Below, in pieces: positions 16,338 through 24,731 of a stretch of 34,485 bases of DNA. Position 1 is the first letter of the stretch, and each line of letters begins with the position of its first letter. The stretch spans positions 1-34,485 of the forward strand of contig PYER01000034.1 in assembly GCA_003017855.1 (NCBI GenBank), given 5' to 3'. The translations under genes were made by a program, and so were the position numbers. The notes beneath the pieces are model-generated. The model was not told the DNA's origin. It ran no database searches and saw only the letters and a program-made list of their open reading frames with translations. The stretch comes from a filamentous cyanobacterium CCT1 (GTDB lineage Bacteria; Cyanobacteriota; Cyanobacteriia; Phormidesmidales; Phormidesmidaceae).

Positions 16338-16403
16338 AAACCCGGGTTTCTAGGGTGCAAAGCTAACAAGATTTAGAGCACCCTTGCCACAGAAGCCCGG
16401 TTT
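16338..16403. repeat. GAAACCCGGGTTTC-type inverted repeat
   Basis: AAACCCGGGTTTCT followed by AGGGTGC (16338-16358) faces GCACCCT, a six-base bulge, then AGAAGCCCGGTTT (16378-16403). It resembles the cyanobacterial agaaacccggtttct repeats. Placed between the convergent PTPA-CTERM and Uma2 genes, it could act as a terminator for both. It directly follows the MITE-like unit. Confidence 0.6.
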
Positions 16404-16434
16404 CTTCTTAACCAAATTTTATACAGCTAACACA

Positions 16435-16998
16435 TCAGCTTTTTGGGGAGAAAACCTTCGCTACAGTCAGCCTTAGCCCTCGAAACTGGGGTGAAGTCAA
16501 CACTGCCTCCCCCTGCGACTCCTGATCTTCGTATAGGCCATCTACCAGCATCAGCACAGTCACCTTCGCCTTAGCTAGGTCAACAATCCAATATTCTGGA
16601 ATGCCCCGTACCGCATAATCCGATCGCTTGTAGCGGTAGTCGCGGTCTTCGTTAACTTTGCCGGGAGACACTACCTCAACCACCAACAGTGGTGCGGGCA
16701 TATCCTCAGTAATGGTGCTACGGGAACGGCCATCTAAAGCGGTCACTAACTCTTCGCTCAGCACCATAAAATCTGGAATGCGCACTCGCCCGGCAACGAT
16801 CAGCTCCGTTTTGCCCTGCCGTACTTGCTCGAAGGGCAGAATCTCTAGGAACTGAGCAACTAAATAGCCGCCAATGACTACATTTTCTTCGTTCTCTGGC
16901 GGCATCTCCACAATCTTCCCATCCACAAACTCGCAGCGGGTCTCCGGGCCTGTATCCAGGCTCAGAAAATCAGCCAGAGAGAGCTTAGTGGCAACCAT
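16435..16998 (-). CDS. Uma2-family PD-(D/E)XK nuclease-like protein
   Basis: 187-residue Uma2 (DUF820) protein, a family widely expanded in cyanobacteria and related to PD-(D/E)XK restriction endonucleases. The expected core is present: CEFVDGKIVEMPP early; RIPDFMVL supplying the metal-binding Asp; PLLVVEVVSPG with the Glu; and DRDYRYKRSDYAVRGIPEYWIVD with the Lys and conserved tail. All putative active-site residues are retained, so activity is plausible, but biological roles remain unknown. ATG at 16998 begins MVATKLSLADFLSLD, typical of the family. It stands alone between aspS and the repeat region. Confidence 0.92.
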   Translation of the reverse strand: MVATKLSLADFLSLDTGPETRCEFVDGKIVEMPPENEENVVIGGYLVAQFLEILPFEQVRQGKTELIVAGRVRIPDFMVLSEELVTALDGRSRSTITEDMPAPLLVVEVVSPGKVNEDRDYRYKRSDYAVRGIPEYWIVDLAKAKVTVLMLVDGLYEDQESQGEAVLTSPQFRGLRLTVAKVFSPKS

Positions 16999-17078
16999 CG
17001 ATAACCCTAGGCAACCGTAGGGTGGGCATTGCCCACCAATAGAGAATTAGTCTGTGACCCCATCCCCTGCCTCCAATT

Positions 17079-18872
17079 CTACTCGTCTGCCTCGGGGTCA
17101 TAGGTGGAGGCGATGAACAACTCTTTGAGCTGAGCCTCATCCACGCTAGAAGGGGCCTGGGTGAGCAGACAGCGGGCCTGCTGGGTTTTGGGGAAGGCGA
17201 TCGCATCTCGAATCGACTCCTCGCCCGCCATCAGCATGACGATGCGGTCGAGGCCGTAGGCGATGCCCCCGTGGGGCGGGGTGCCGTACTCAAAGGCTTC
17301 GAGCAAAAAGCCAAACTTATCGCGGGCCTCTTGCTCAGACAGGCCAATAGTTTCAAACACCTGGCTCTGCACTTCGGGCTGGTAGATGCGGAGGCTGCCG
17401 CCGCCGATTTCGTAGCCGTTGAGCACGATGTCGTAGGCGATCGCGCGGGCGGTCTTGAGATCGTCAATGTCCTCGGGGTTGGGGGCCGTAAAGGGGTGGT
17501 GCAGAGCTTCTAGCCGCTGCTCGTCGGCGTTCCACTCAAACATGGGGAAGTCGGTAACCCACAGCAGGTTGAGCGCGTCTGCGGGGATCAAGTCCATTTC
17601 GCGGGCGATCGCCTGGCGCAGGCGATCGAGGGTGGCATTCACCGTCGCTGTTGGCCCCGCCCCAAACAGCAGCAGGGTGCCCTCGCTGGCTCCGGTGCGG
17701 CGCAGCAGTTCGGCCATTTGCTCTGCACTCAGGTTGTCTTTGATCGCGCCGATGGTATCCACCGCGCCATCGGCCCGCACCCGTACGTAGGCGAGGCCGC
17801 GAGCCCCGGCATCGGCGGCAATTTTGAACAGGTCGCCGCCCGGCTTAATTCGCACATTAGAGACCTGGTCGTTGCCGTTGGGGATGGGCAGCACTTTAAC
17901 AATGCCGCCGTCGGCGATCGCTCCAGAGAACACCTTAAAGCCGCAGTCTTTGACCAGGTCAGACACGTCGACCAGCTCCAGGCCGTAGCGGGTGTCGGGC
18001 TTGTCGCTGCCGTAGCGATCCATCGCCTCGGCGTAGGTGAGCCGGGGAAAGGGGCGGGGGATTTCAACGCCTTTGACTTCCTTAAAAATGTGCGCCACCA
18101 GCGCTTCATTGAGCGCCAGAATTTCGTCCTGGGTCATGAAGCTCATTTCCATATCGAGCTGGGTGAACTCGGGCTGGCGATCGGCCCGCAAATCCTCATC
18201 GCGAAAGCAGCGGGCGATCTGGTAGTAGCGATCGATTCCCGAAACCATCAGCAGCTGCTTGAACAGCTGGGGCGACTGGGGTAGGGCGTAAAACTCGCCG
18301 GGGTTGACCCGCGAGGGCACCAGATAATCGCGCGCGCCCTCCGGGGTCGAGCGAGTGAGAATGGGGGTTTCAACTTCGTAGAAGCCTTCTTGATCTTCTA
18401 GAAAGCGGCGAATGGCTTTGGTGACTTCGTGGCGAATGCGCATGTTTTGAGCCATGCGATCGCGCCGCAGATCCAGATAGCGGTACTTTAGCCGCAGGTC
18501 TTCGCGCACGGTTTCAGAATCGGCGGTGGAGACCTGGAACGGCAGCGGCTTGCGCACCGCGTTTAGCAGCTCAATGGTGTCAGCGAAAATCTCGACCTCA
18601 CCCGTGGACAGCTTGGGGTTAATGGAACCCTCCTGGCGCTGGCTGACCCGGCCCTGAACTTTGACCACGTACTCGTTGCGCAGCGGGTCGGCCTGGGGAT
18701 AAGAGGCCGGGGTGCGTTCGGGATCGCTGACAATCTGCACGACTCCGGTGCGATCGCGCAAATCAATAAAAATAACGCCCCCGTGGTCGCGGCGGCGATC
18801 GACCCAGCCGAACAGGGTAACGGTGCTGCCAATGTCGCTGGCCCGCAGGGTGCCGCAGTAGTGGGTGCGCAT
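17079..18872 (-). CDS. aspS: Aspartyl-tRNA synthetase
   Basis: Class II aminoacyl-tRNA synthetase charging tRNA-Asp; 597 residues, the normal bacterial length. Order: N-terminal OB-fold anticodon-binding domain ([10 protein letters not shown] ... [23 protein letters not shown]), catalytic motif 2 ([19 protein letters not shown]), the bacterial GAD insertion (about 290-430), and motif 3 ([15 protein letters not shown]) near the C-terminus. The open frame extends to 18974, but the ATG at 18872 matches the conserved start. Whether the enzyme also charges tRNA-Asn cannot be read. It is divergent from the HAD hydrolase gene, with only 75 bases between starts, so their promoters overlap. Confidence 0.97.
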   Translation of the reverse strand: MRTHYCGTLRASDIGSTVTLFGWVDRRRDHGGVIFIDLRDRTGVVQIVSDPERTPASYPQADPLRNEYVVKVQGRVSQRQEGSINPKLSTGEVEIFADTIELLNAVRKPLPFQVSTADSETVREDLRLKYRYLDLRRDRMAQNMRIRHEVTKAIRRFLEDQEGFYEVETPILTRSTPEGARDYLVPSRVNPGEFYALPQSPQLFKQLLMVSGIDRYYQIARCFRDEDLRADRQPEFTQLDMEMSFMTQDEILALNEALVAHIFKEVKGVEIPRPFPRLTYAEAMDRYGSDKPDTRYGLELVDVSDLVKDCGFKVFSGAIADGGIVKVLPIPNGNDQVSNVRIKPGGDLFKIAADAGARGLAYVRVRADGAVDTIGAIKDNLSAEQMAELLRRTGASEGTLLLFGAGPTATVNATLDRLRQAIAREMDLIPADALNLLWVTDFPMFEWNADEQRLEALHHPFTAPNPEDIDDLKTARAIAYDIVLNGYEIGGGSLRIYQPEVQSQVFETIGLSEQEARDKFGFLLEAFEYGTPPHGGIAYGLDRIVMLMAGEESIRDAIAFPKTQQARCLLTQAPSSVDEAQLKELFIASTYDPEADE

Positions 18873-18947
18873 AGTGAGACTTAGCTTATTTTTCAAAACC
18901 TTCCCATTATCTAGGATAGTGGGTGTGCTGAAAACGATTTTTTTTGT

Positions 18948-19697
18948 ATGGTGCAGATTCGCTGTGGGCCGCATCTGATTGCCGATATAGAGGCGATCGT
19001 CTTCGACAAAGATGGCACCCTGGCCGACTCGCGGGGGCTGCTGCAGCGCACGGCGATCGCCCGCGCCGAAGCCATTTCCACCGCCGTGGGAGGGGGGGAT
19101 AAACTCACGCTAGCTCTGCTAGACTGCTTTGGTGTTTCGGCCCACGGCATCGACCCCGACGGGCTGATGGCAGCGGGCACGCGCGAGGCCAATCGGCAGG
19201 GGGCCATAGCGGTGCTGGTGCAGTTGGGGTACGCCGCCGAGAAGGTGACGGATGTGGTAACGGAGTGCTTTGCGGCAGTTAATGCCGCCCGCAACGGCAA
19301 AGCTGCCTATACGCCGCCCTTTGAGGGCACCGCCGCGATGCTAAAGCGGCTGCACCACAGCCCCCTCAAACTTGGCGTGCTTTCGTCTGACAGCCCGGCC
19401 TACGTCGAAGAATTTCTGAGCTATTACGATCTCACGTCCTGGGTGGACGAGCTGCGGGGCACCGCGCCGGGGGAACCGCCCAAGCCCAACCCCACGCTGC
19501 TGATCGAGATGTGCGATCGCCTCCAGGTTTCCATATCCCGCACCCTGATCGTAGGCGATAGCTGGGCCGATCTGGCGTTGGCCAAACAGGCCCAGGCTGC
19601 AGGCTTTGTCTCGGTTTCAGAGCCCTGGGGGCGATCGCCCGTCCCCGGCGCTAACCTAATAATTAACCACTGGGATGACCTGACAGCAGCTGTCTGA
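18948..19697 (+). CDS. HAD-family hydrolase (phosphoglycolate-phosphatase-like)
   Basis: 249-residue haloacid dehalogenase-superfamily phosphatase. The four motifs are all visible: motif I DKDGTL (nucleophile Asp20, general acid Asp22), motif II LSSDS, motif III Lys in PPKPNP, and motif [13 protein letters not shown] for Mg2+ binding. A helical cap domain lies between motif I and II (about residues 30-130). The closest general type is Gph-like phosphoglycolate phosphatase, relevant to photorespiration, but the substrate cannot be fixed by motif. The start ATG lies within the region shared with aspS. The gene ends 45 bases before the DUF1802 gene on the same strand, so the two may be co-transcribed. 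Confidence 0.9.
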   Translation: MVQIRCGPHLIADIEAIVFDKDGTLADSRGLLQRTAIARAEAISTAVGGGDKLTLALLDCFGVSAHGIDPDGLMAAGTREANRQGAIAVLVQLGYAAEKVTDVVTECFAAVNAARNGKAAYTPPFEGTAAMLKRLHHSPLKLGVLSSDSPAYVEEFLSYYDLTSWVDELRGTAPGEPPKPNPTLLIEMCDRLQVSISRTLIVGDSWADLALAKQAQAAGFVSVSEPWGRSPVPGANLIINHWDDLTAAV

Positions 19698-19742
19698 TCC
19701 CATTTAGATAGGCGCATCCCCAAACTACAGAGACTGTGAGCT

Positions 19743-20333
19743 ATGGTGTCGTGGGTTCTCAAGGAATGGCAGGTGGCCGTTACCGCCCTGCTTCAGGGGC
19801 AAACGATTTTGTTGCTGCGCAAAGGCGGCATCCGGGAGGCCAAGGGGCAGTTTTCGCTGGCGGCTCGCGAGGTGCTGCTGCTGCCCACCCTGGAGCACCA
19901 AAAGCTCGATCTGCTGAAGGATGAATTTCGGTCTCTGGCGAATTCAGAACAGCCTGATCAGCCAGACCAGGTGCGCTTTGAAGGCTGGGCCACCATTACC
20001 CATGCCTTTCTGCTCAGGGCCGAGACAGAGGTGGCCCCGCTGCTGCCCTACCTGGTGTGGAACGAGCAGTTTGTGGCCGAGCGGTTGAGCTGGCAGCCCG
20101 ATCGCCCCCTATATGCCCTGCTGCTGCGCGCCTATCGGTTCGAGTCGCCGCTGCTGCTGCCCCGCCACAAAGGCTACAGCGGCTGTCGATCGTGGGTTGA
20201 AACTGGTGAATCGGTAACGGTGGAGGGTAGCATTCCCGCCCTGACCGAGGCCGACTATACCGACCGAGTCAACGCCGTTTTGACCGCCTTGCCTTCGGCA
20301 ACACCGAACATCTCGCTAACCACCGGAGGATAG
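19743..20333 (+). CDS. DUF1802 family protein
   Basis: 196-residue protein matching the DUF1802 family: LKEWQVAVTALLQGQTILLLRKGGI at the N-terminus, LLPTLEHQKLDLLK next, and RYD-type C-terminal strands (ALLLRAYRF then LPRHKGYSGCRSWVE). The family is conserved in cyanobacteria and some other bacteria and has no assigned biochemistry. There is no signal peptide, so it is likely cytoplasmic. Its last 18 bases overlap the 3' end of the convergent unknown gene at 20316-20762. The short distance to the HAD gene suggests a shared transcript. Confidence 0.85.
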   Translation: MVSWVLKEWQVAVTALLQGQTILLLRKGGIREAKGQFSLAAREVLLLPTLEHQKLDLLKDEFRSLANSEQPDQPDQVRFEGWATITHAFLLRAETEVAPLLPYLVWNEQFVAERLSWQPDRPLYALLLRAYRFESPLLLPRHKGYSGCRSWVETGESVTVEGSIPALTEADYTDRVNAVLTALPSATPNISLTTGG

Positions 20334-20762
20334 CGACTTCGGTTCTTCCACCACTGCCGCTTCAGAGCTGTCGGCAAAGACGCTTTCGGAGACTACCCGG
20401 TTAGTGACCTCTTCTAGGTAGCTCCGCAGGGTCTGGTCGAGTTCTTCAAATTCGGGCCAGAGGGTTTCATCTACAAAGCTGCGGGGCACCTTGGCCATCA
20501 CCGTCGTGTAGCGCTGGCGATAATAGCGATAGGGCTCAATGCCGTAGCGGCGCAGCAGCGCCACAAATAGCTTGCGCGACCACATATCGCTTAGGGTAAA
20601 CCGATACTCGACGGGCGGGTCAGCCTGCCGGGCGGCTTCTAGGCGTTGGCGAATGCGATCGATCGCCTGGGCCGAGGCTTCTTTTTCCCCAGGAGTAGTC
20701 GCTCCAGAATGCAGCCGCTCGATACGCTGGAGCTTTTGAATCAGCTGTTGTTCGTCAATCAC
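20316..20762 (-). CDS. Unknown helical protein coupled to the acyltransferase gene
   Basis: 148-residue protein without a family I recognise with confidence. Residues 1-50 are charged and helical (IQKLQRIERLHSG ... AIDRIRQRLEAARQ). A conserved-looking central part includes YRFTLSDMWSRKLFVALLRRYGIEPYRYYRQRYTT (in three adjoining short blocks), rich in Arg, Tyr and aromatic residues. A Glu/Ser-rich tail follows. It starts at GTG 20762, overlapping the acyltransferase stop by eight bases (GTGATTGA), a typical translational-coupling arrangement with AGGACA upstream. The partner gene hints at a lipid-related role, but that is only context. Confidence 0.75.
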   Translation of the reverse strand: MIDEQQLIQKLQRIERLHSGATTPGEKEASAQAIDRIRQRLEAARQADPPVEYRFTLSDMWSRKLFVALLRRYGIEPYRYYRQRYTTVMAKVPRSFVDETLWPEFEELDQTLRSYLEEVTNRVVSESVFADSSEAAVVEEPKSLSSGG

Positions 20763-22218
20763 AAGGGCGATGTCCTGTAGCAGTAATCATTCCTTCCAAT
20801 GCCGCTTGCAGGTCGGCGGTGAGCTGGGCGACGGCCTGCTTGCGGTTGGCTTTGTAATCGGGGAAGCGATCGCTCACCGAGATCGGCTCCCCCACCGTGA
20901 GCACCGCTCGCTGTGGCCCCAGGTGAGGCCGAGGGAATGGGTTTTCGCCCTGAATTAAGCACACTGTGTCGCGCAAAATCATCACCGTTTCAGCAAAGCG
21001 CTCGGCGGAGGGGCGCTGCTTGACGTACTGCCCGGTGACGGCGACAAAGCTTTCGACCAGGCGCATGTGCCACATGCGCAGGCTGGCTTCTTCGGCTTCG
21101 CGATCGGCCAGGCCCCGCTCCACCGCCGACAGGGGCCGATCGTCCCTGATATCCTGGCGAAAGATGCGCTCCCACCCGGCCTGCTCAATGCGGCGACAGC
21201 GATCGATGGCGCTGCCCTTGGCGGGCAGCTTAAAGTAGGTTTCGGCTACCTGAAGCGCCGCATTCATGAGGGCCTGGAGTCGATTCGCGAAGCGTTTGGA
21301 ATCCGCCTTGAAACGAGAGTCCGTTTCGGCATCGCCTGAGGCATTGGTCGCTGACACATTGGCAGGGGTAGGGTCGGGCTGGCCCAAAGCCGCACCGTAA
21401 ACCCGGTTGTAGTAGCCCTCCACAAGCGTCAGCAGGTGTTCGCCTAGGGTATAAAGCCGCTGGTAGCGGTGCTCCATGGCACTGTCATTGGTATCACCAG
21501 CCCTGTAGGCGGTAGGAGTAGTCAGGCCGTTCTCCTGCTCCAGCCGGTCGAGCCAGCGATCGAGTTCTTTCCACGGTGGGGTGATATAGCAGTAGGCAAT
21601 GCCCAAAGGCGCGATCGCTACCCGCTCGGGCCGGCCCTGGCTCTGCATATCTTCCACGCACCAAAACCCCATCTGGGCCACCCCCGGCTCCAGGGGACTG
21701 ACGATTTCAGTGTGGCCGTTATTACCGCCTTCGGGAGCGGCAGCGAGGGGGAATTGACCGTTGGCGAACAGGTCGCGGGCCGACCTGAGCCCCTGGCGAT
21801 CGAGCTTGCCCCGCTGAATCGGGGTGCCCCCCAGACGGCTGTAAATCCACCCGACCCAGTTGCCGGCCCACAGGGGAATGCCGCGATCGTAGATGAAGTG
21901 GCTGTGAACCGGGCGCTTGAGTTCAATCCCGAGTTCTTTAGCCCGCTGGGGCACCGCGTACCACAGCAGATGGCCCAAACAGTAGGAGTCGAGCGGGCTA
22001 GGATGGCGGAAAGCTAGCAAAAATCTGGTTTCTTGAGCGTTGAACGCCTGCAGCAGGTGCACCAGCCCATCGGTATTGACCACATCCACCTGCTGAATCT
22101 GCTCGCGCCAGCGCATCCAGTAGGGCAGCCCTAGGCGCACCAGGGCCAGCACTCGCAGGTCTAGCGCGGGGGGAATGAAGTCCAGGGGCGGCTGGGCGCG
22201 GGTGGAGGGGTTGACCAC
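20755..22218 (-). CDS. PlsC-like glycerol-3-phosphate acyltransferase family protein
   Basis: 487-residue protein with a 1-acyl-sn-glycerol-3-phosphate acyltransferase domain. The catalytic H-x4-D motif is RHPSPLD (His72, Asp77), followed by the GGTPIQRG block and by AAPEGGNNGHTE in place of the usual FPEGT acceptor-binding motif. The family transfers acyl chains to glycerol phosphates in membrane lipid synthesis. It is longer than simple PlsC (about 240) because of a C-terminal 240-residue helical region of unknown role. No clear transmembrane helix is seen, so it may associate peripherally. The start is GTG at 22218. It is translationally coupled to the downstream unknown gene. Confidence 0.85.
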   Translation of the reverse strand: MVNPSTRAQPPLDFIPPALDLRVLALVRLGLPYWMRWREQIQQVDVVNTDGLVHLLQAFNAQETRFLLAFRHPSPLDSYCLGHLLWYAVPQRAKELGIELKRPVHSHFIYDRGIPLWAGNWVGWIYSRLGGTPIQRGKLDRQGLRSARDLFANGQFPLAAAPEGGNNGHTEIVSPLEPGVAQMGFWCVEDMQSQGRPERVAIAPLGIAYCYITPPWKELDRWLDRLEQENGLTTPTAYRAGDTNDSAMEHRYQRLYTLGEHLLTLVEGYYNRVYGAALGQPDPTPANVSATNASGDAETDSRFKADSKRFANRLQALMNAALQVAETYFKLPAKGSAIDRCRRIEQAGWERIFRQDIRDDRPLSAVERGLADREAEEASLRMWHMRLVESFVAVTGQYVKQRPSAERFAETVMILRDTVCLIQGENPFPRPHLGPQRAVLTVGEPISVSDRFPDYKANRKQAVAQLTADLQAALEGMITATGHRPCD

Positions 22219-22605
22219 AGGTCCATTCCAGGGACAAGAACACCCCGATGATATAGCAGAGCAGAAGCAAACTTCGCGGCGGCTCGGGAGTGATTAAAGC
22301 CTCTCAGTAAATTTGCGGATAAATCATAAAGCTTTTATAAGCAACCCCAGCCCGAGGATTGTGCAACCCGTGTAAACCCAGTTTAATGGCAGGAGCCAAA
22401 CCCGACCGGGCCAGGCGATCGAGAAAATCGTCGCGTGTCACGTACATATTCCCTAAGGAGTTTCTACAACGCGTTAGGCCAAAGCCCAGCGCGCAGGGGC
22501 ATAGACCAGGTACACCACAACCACTACAGCCAGGGGGCTACGGCCCAGGTAGCGGCAGTGGGTGCCTTTTCTAGAGACGTAGTTAGTGGTAGATGACGGT
22601 TCGCT
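22219..22605. other. Divergent intergenic region between acyltransferase and FHA genes
   Basis: About 390 bases without a credible gene. A+T-rich sequence near 22310-22345 (including TTTTATAAGC) may hold promoter elements. A CCTAAGGAGTTT segment at about 22451-22462 looks like a ribosome site, but no long frame follows it. The stretch 22525-22565 is G-rich with partly palindromic GCC/GGC units. Confidence 0.4.
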
Positions 22606-23190
22606 ATGGTTTCCTCACAGTTTTTTTCTGCCAACGCAGGGCGGCAATTCGCGCAGCAATCCGTACCGGCGTCGCCTGGTACAGCCCCCCAAAGTCTCGA
22701 TAGCAGCCCGGCGGCTTCTCCTCCCTGGATTTTAGACACCCTCTTTCGCAACCTGAGCTACGACCTAGAACAAGTAGCCGATGTCATCGACCCGATTTTG
22801 ACGGCCCAAAACCACTGCTACCGCACCGACTGGTACGTGCAGGGCATTGTGGCCGAAGACCGAGCCTTTCTCAGCACCAACATCAACGCCGATCGCGCTA
22901 TTCAGGTAACGCTCTGCGGTACTCGCTGGCTGCTGGGTCAGGGCGGTCGCTGCACGGTAGTCATGCCCGAGCCGGGTATTGCCGACTGCCATGCGGCCCT
23001 CAATTTTGACCCGCTGCGGGGCTTCTTTCTCACCGACTTAGGGACCGGCGGAGGAACCTGGGTGAATGGCCGTCCACTAGCTCCGGCCCAGCGTCACTAC
23101 CTGCAAGATGGCGACCTGGTGAAGCTGGGCAGCCTGCGGTTTGAGTTTTTGCAGCAGTGCTGCGACCAGCCCGTGTGGAATGACGACTAG
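22606..23190 (+). CDS. FHA-domain protein
   Basis: 194-residue protein with a C-terminal forkhead-associated domain (about residues 100-190), a phosphothreonine-binding module. Visible signatures are GQGGRCTVVMPEP near the first loop (family G-R-x-x-x-N/D), ADCHAALNF in place of the usual SRxHA, then LTDLGTGGGTWVNG and DGDLVKLGSLRFEF. The common R of the first loop is present; the S-R-x-H of the second is replaced by D-C-H, so phospho-binding may be altered. The N-terminal half is a separate helical segment (ILDTLFRNLSYDLEQ) with no match. It ends in CTAG shared with the convergent dprA stop. Confidence 0.88.
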   Translation: MVSSQFFSANAGRQFAQQSVPASPGTAPQSLDSSPAASPPWILDTLFRNLSYDLEQVADVIDPILTAQNHCYRTDWYVQGIVAEDRAFLSTNINADRAIQVTLCGTRWLLGQGGRCTVVMPEPGIADCHAALNFDPLRGFFLTDLGTGGGTWVNGRPLAPAQRHYLQDGDLVKLGSLRFEFLQQCCDQPVWNDD

Positions 23191-24353
23191 CCACGCTGGT
23201 AGCGCATCCCCGGCAGCTGGGTTACCAGGCCCAGCAGCTCTAGCTGCACCAGGGTAGCCAGCACCTCGCCGGTCGGCTGGGCGATCGCAGCCACCAGCTG
23301 ATCGAGGGTGGCGGGGTCGTCGGGGATGGCCACCAGCACCTGAGCCATTGCGGGCGACAGCGGCGGAGCGGGGCTATGGGAGGGGCGATTGCGCGATCCA
23401 TTGGTTCCACTGACCTCTAGCCCAGCGGGGCTGATCTGCGGCAGCTGTCCCAGGGCCGCAATCAGTGTCATATCGTTCAAAATCATTTGAGCACCCTGGT
23501 TGATCAGCTCCAGGCAGCCCTCGCTGTTGAGGTTGTCCAGCGAGCCCGGCACCGCAAATACGTCGCGGCCGTAGTCGTTTGCCAGCTGCGCCGTAATCAG
23601 TGCCCCCGAGCGGGCCGGGGCCTCGGTGACGACTACCGCTCGGCTGAGCCCGGCAATAATGCGGTTGCGGCGCGGAAAGTGCGCTCGCTCGGGGGGCGTG
23701 CCGTTGGGGTACTCACTGAGCAGCAGCCCCTGATGGGCAATACGGTCGTATAGGTCACGATTGATCAGGGGATAGACCTGGTCAACCCCAGTTCCCAACA
23801 CTGCGATAGTCAACCCACCACTATCTAGAGTTTGCTGATGGGCGTAGCGATCGACCCCTTTGGCTAACCCCGAAACCACGATCACATCGTGGTGGGCCAG
23901 CTGCTGGGTCAGGCGCCGCGTCCACCGCTGGCCGTAGTCAGACGGGTTGCGGGTGCCCACCACCCCTACCGAGGGCATCAGCTGCAGGGCGCTGGCCAGC
24001 TCCAGCCGCCCGCGATAGAAAATAATAGGCGGCGGGTCGTCAATTTCGTAGAGCAGGGTGGGGTACTCGGCATCCGCAGGTGTCCAAAAGTTGGGGTGCT
24101 GCTGCTCGTAGCGCGCCAGCAGCTCCGAGGGCGACACCCGCTGCCGGTACTCCACCAGGCCAGATCCCAGCCCCAGGCCAATGCCTTCGACCTCTAGCAG
24201 CTCGGCCCCGCTGGCGTGCCAGGCGGCACTGAGGGTGCCAAAATGGCTGCACAGTCGCTTCAACAAAATTGGGCCCAAGCCCTTAGCCTGAGCCCAGGCC
24301 AGCCAATACGCTCGTTCTACCATGCCGGGCGGTGAGGAATTGCTACCGCTCAT
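23187..24353 (-). CDS. dprA: DNA-processing protein DprA/Smf
   Basis: 388-residue DprA, which loads RecA onto incoming single-stranded DNA in natural transformation. Order: N-terminal helix-hairpin-helix/SAM-like part (LAWAQAKGLGPILLKRL), the Rossmann-like core with VGVVGTRNPSDYG, VVSGLAKGVDRYAH, PRRNRIIAGLSRAVVVTEA and RSGALITAQLANDYGRDVFAVPG, and a C-terminal winged-helix domain (about 320-385). Length is normal. The stop codon TAG shares CTAG with the FHA gene stop on the other strand. ATG at 24353 lies 26 bases after a small membrane protein gene, which is likely co-transcribed. Transformability of the strain is plausible but needs the other com genes. Confidence 0.96.
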   Translation of the reverse strand: MSGSNSSPPGMVERAYWLAWAQAKGLGPILLKRLCSHFGTLSAAWHASGAELLEVEGIGLGLGSGLVEYRQRVSPSELLARYEQQHPNFWTPADAEYPTLLYEIDDPPPIIFYRGRLELASALQLMPSVGVVGTRNPSDYGQRWTRRLTQQLAHHDVIVVSGLAKGVDRYAHQQTLDSGGLTIAVLGTGVDQVYPLINRDLYDRIAHQGLLLSEYPNGTPPERAHFPRRNRIIAGLSRAVVVTEAPARSGALITAQLANDYGRDVFAVPGSLDNLNSEGCLELINQGAQMILNDMTLIAALGQLPQISPAGLEVSGTNGSRNRPSHSPAPPLSPAMAQVLVAIPDDPATLDQLVAAIAQPTGEVLATLVQLELLGLVTQLPGMRYQRG

Positions 24354-24379
24354 TGTGCCCGTCTGCGGTTTGAGGGGCG

Positions 24380-24658
24380 CTATCGACGCGCTCGGGGTAG
24401 GCGCTGCGTGCTGCCACGCCTAAAGAAATTGCCCAGAGGCAGACGCCTGGGGTTGAGCTGGCGCAGCGGAGCCGGTAGCTCCAGGGTGGTGGTCGGTTCG
24501 CCGCCAGGGGTAATCCACCAGGCGTGAATGGTCCCCCCGGCGAACCCAGCAATCGCCCCCAACAGAATGCTGGGCACCACCTCGTAGCCCAACAGCAAGA
24601 ACACAAACAAAAAGACCAGCCAAATTCTCAGCGCTGATGGAATGATCTTGTCGGCCAC
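24380..24658 (-). CDS. Small two-helix membrane protein upstream of dprA
   Basis: 92-residue predicted protein: ADKIIPSALRIWLVFLFVFLLL then GYEVVPSILLGAIAGFAGG, giving two closely spaced hydrophobic helices. A basic cytoplasmic tail follows (RQLNPRRLP ... RRGSTQRLPRARR). A longer frame begins at GTG 24700; GTG at 24658 is preferred because AGAGAGGA lies just upstream. No family is recognised. Its stop is 26 bases before dprA, suggesting co-transcription, but a link to DNA uptake is only inference. Confidence 0.65.
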   Translation of the reverse strand: MADKIIPSALRIWLVFLFVFLLLGYEVVPSILLGAIAGFAGGTIHAWWITPGGEPTTTLELPAPLRQLNPRRLPLGNFFRRGSTQRLPRARR

Positions 24659-24731
24659 CGATTCGTCCTCTCTGGAACGGTAGTGAGGGAGGCCAAGCAC
24701 CAGTGCCAGCCCTATGCCCCTACTATAGCGA

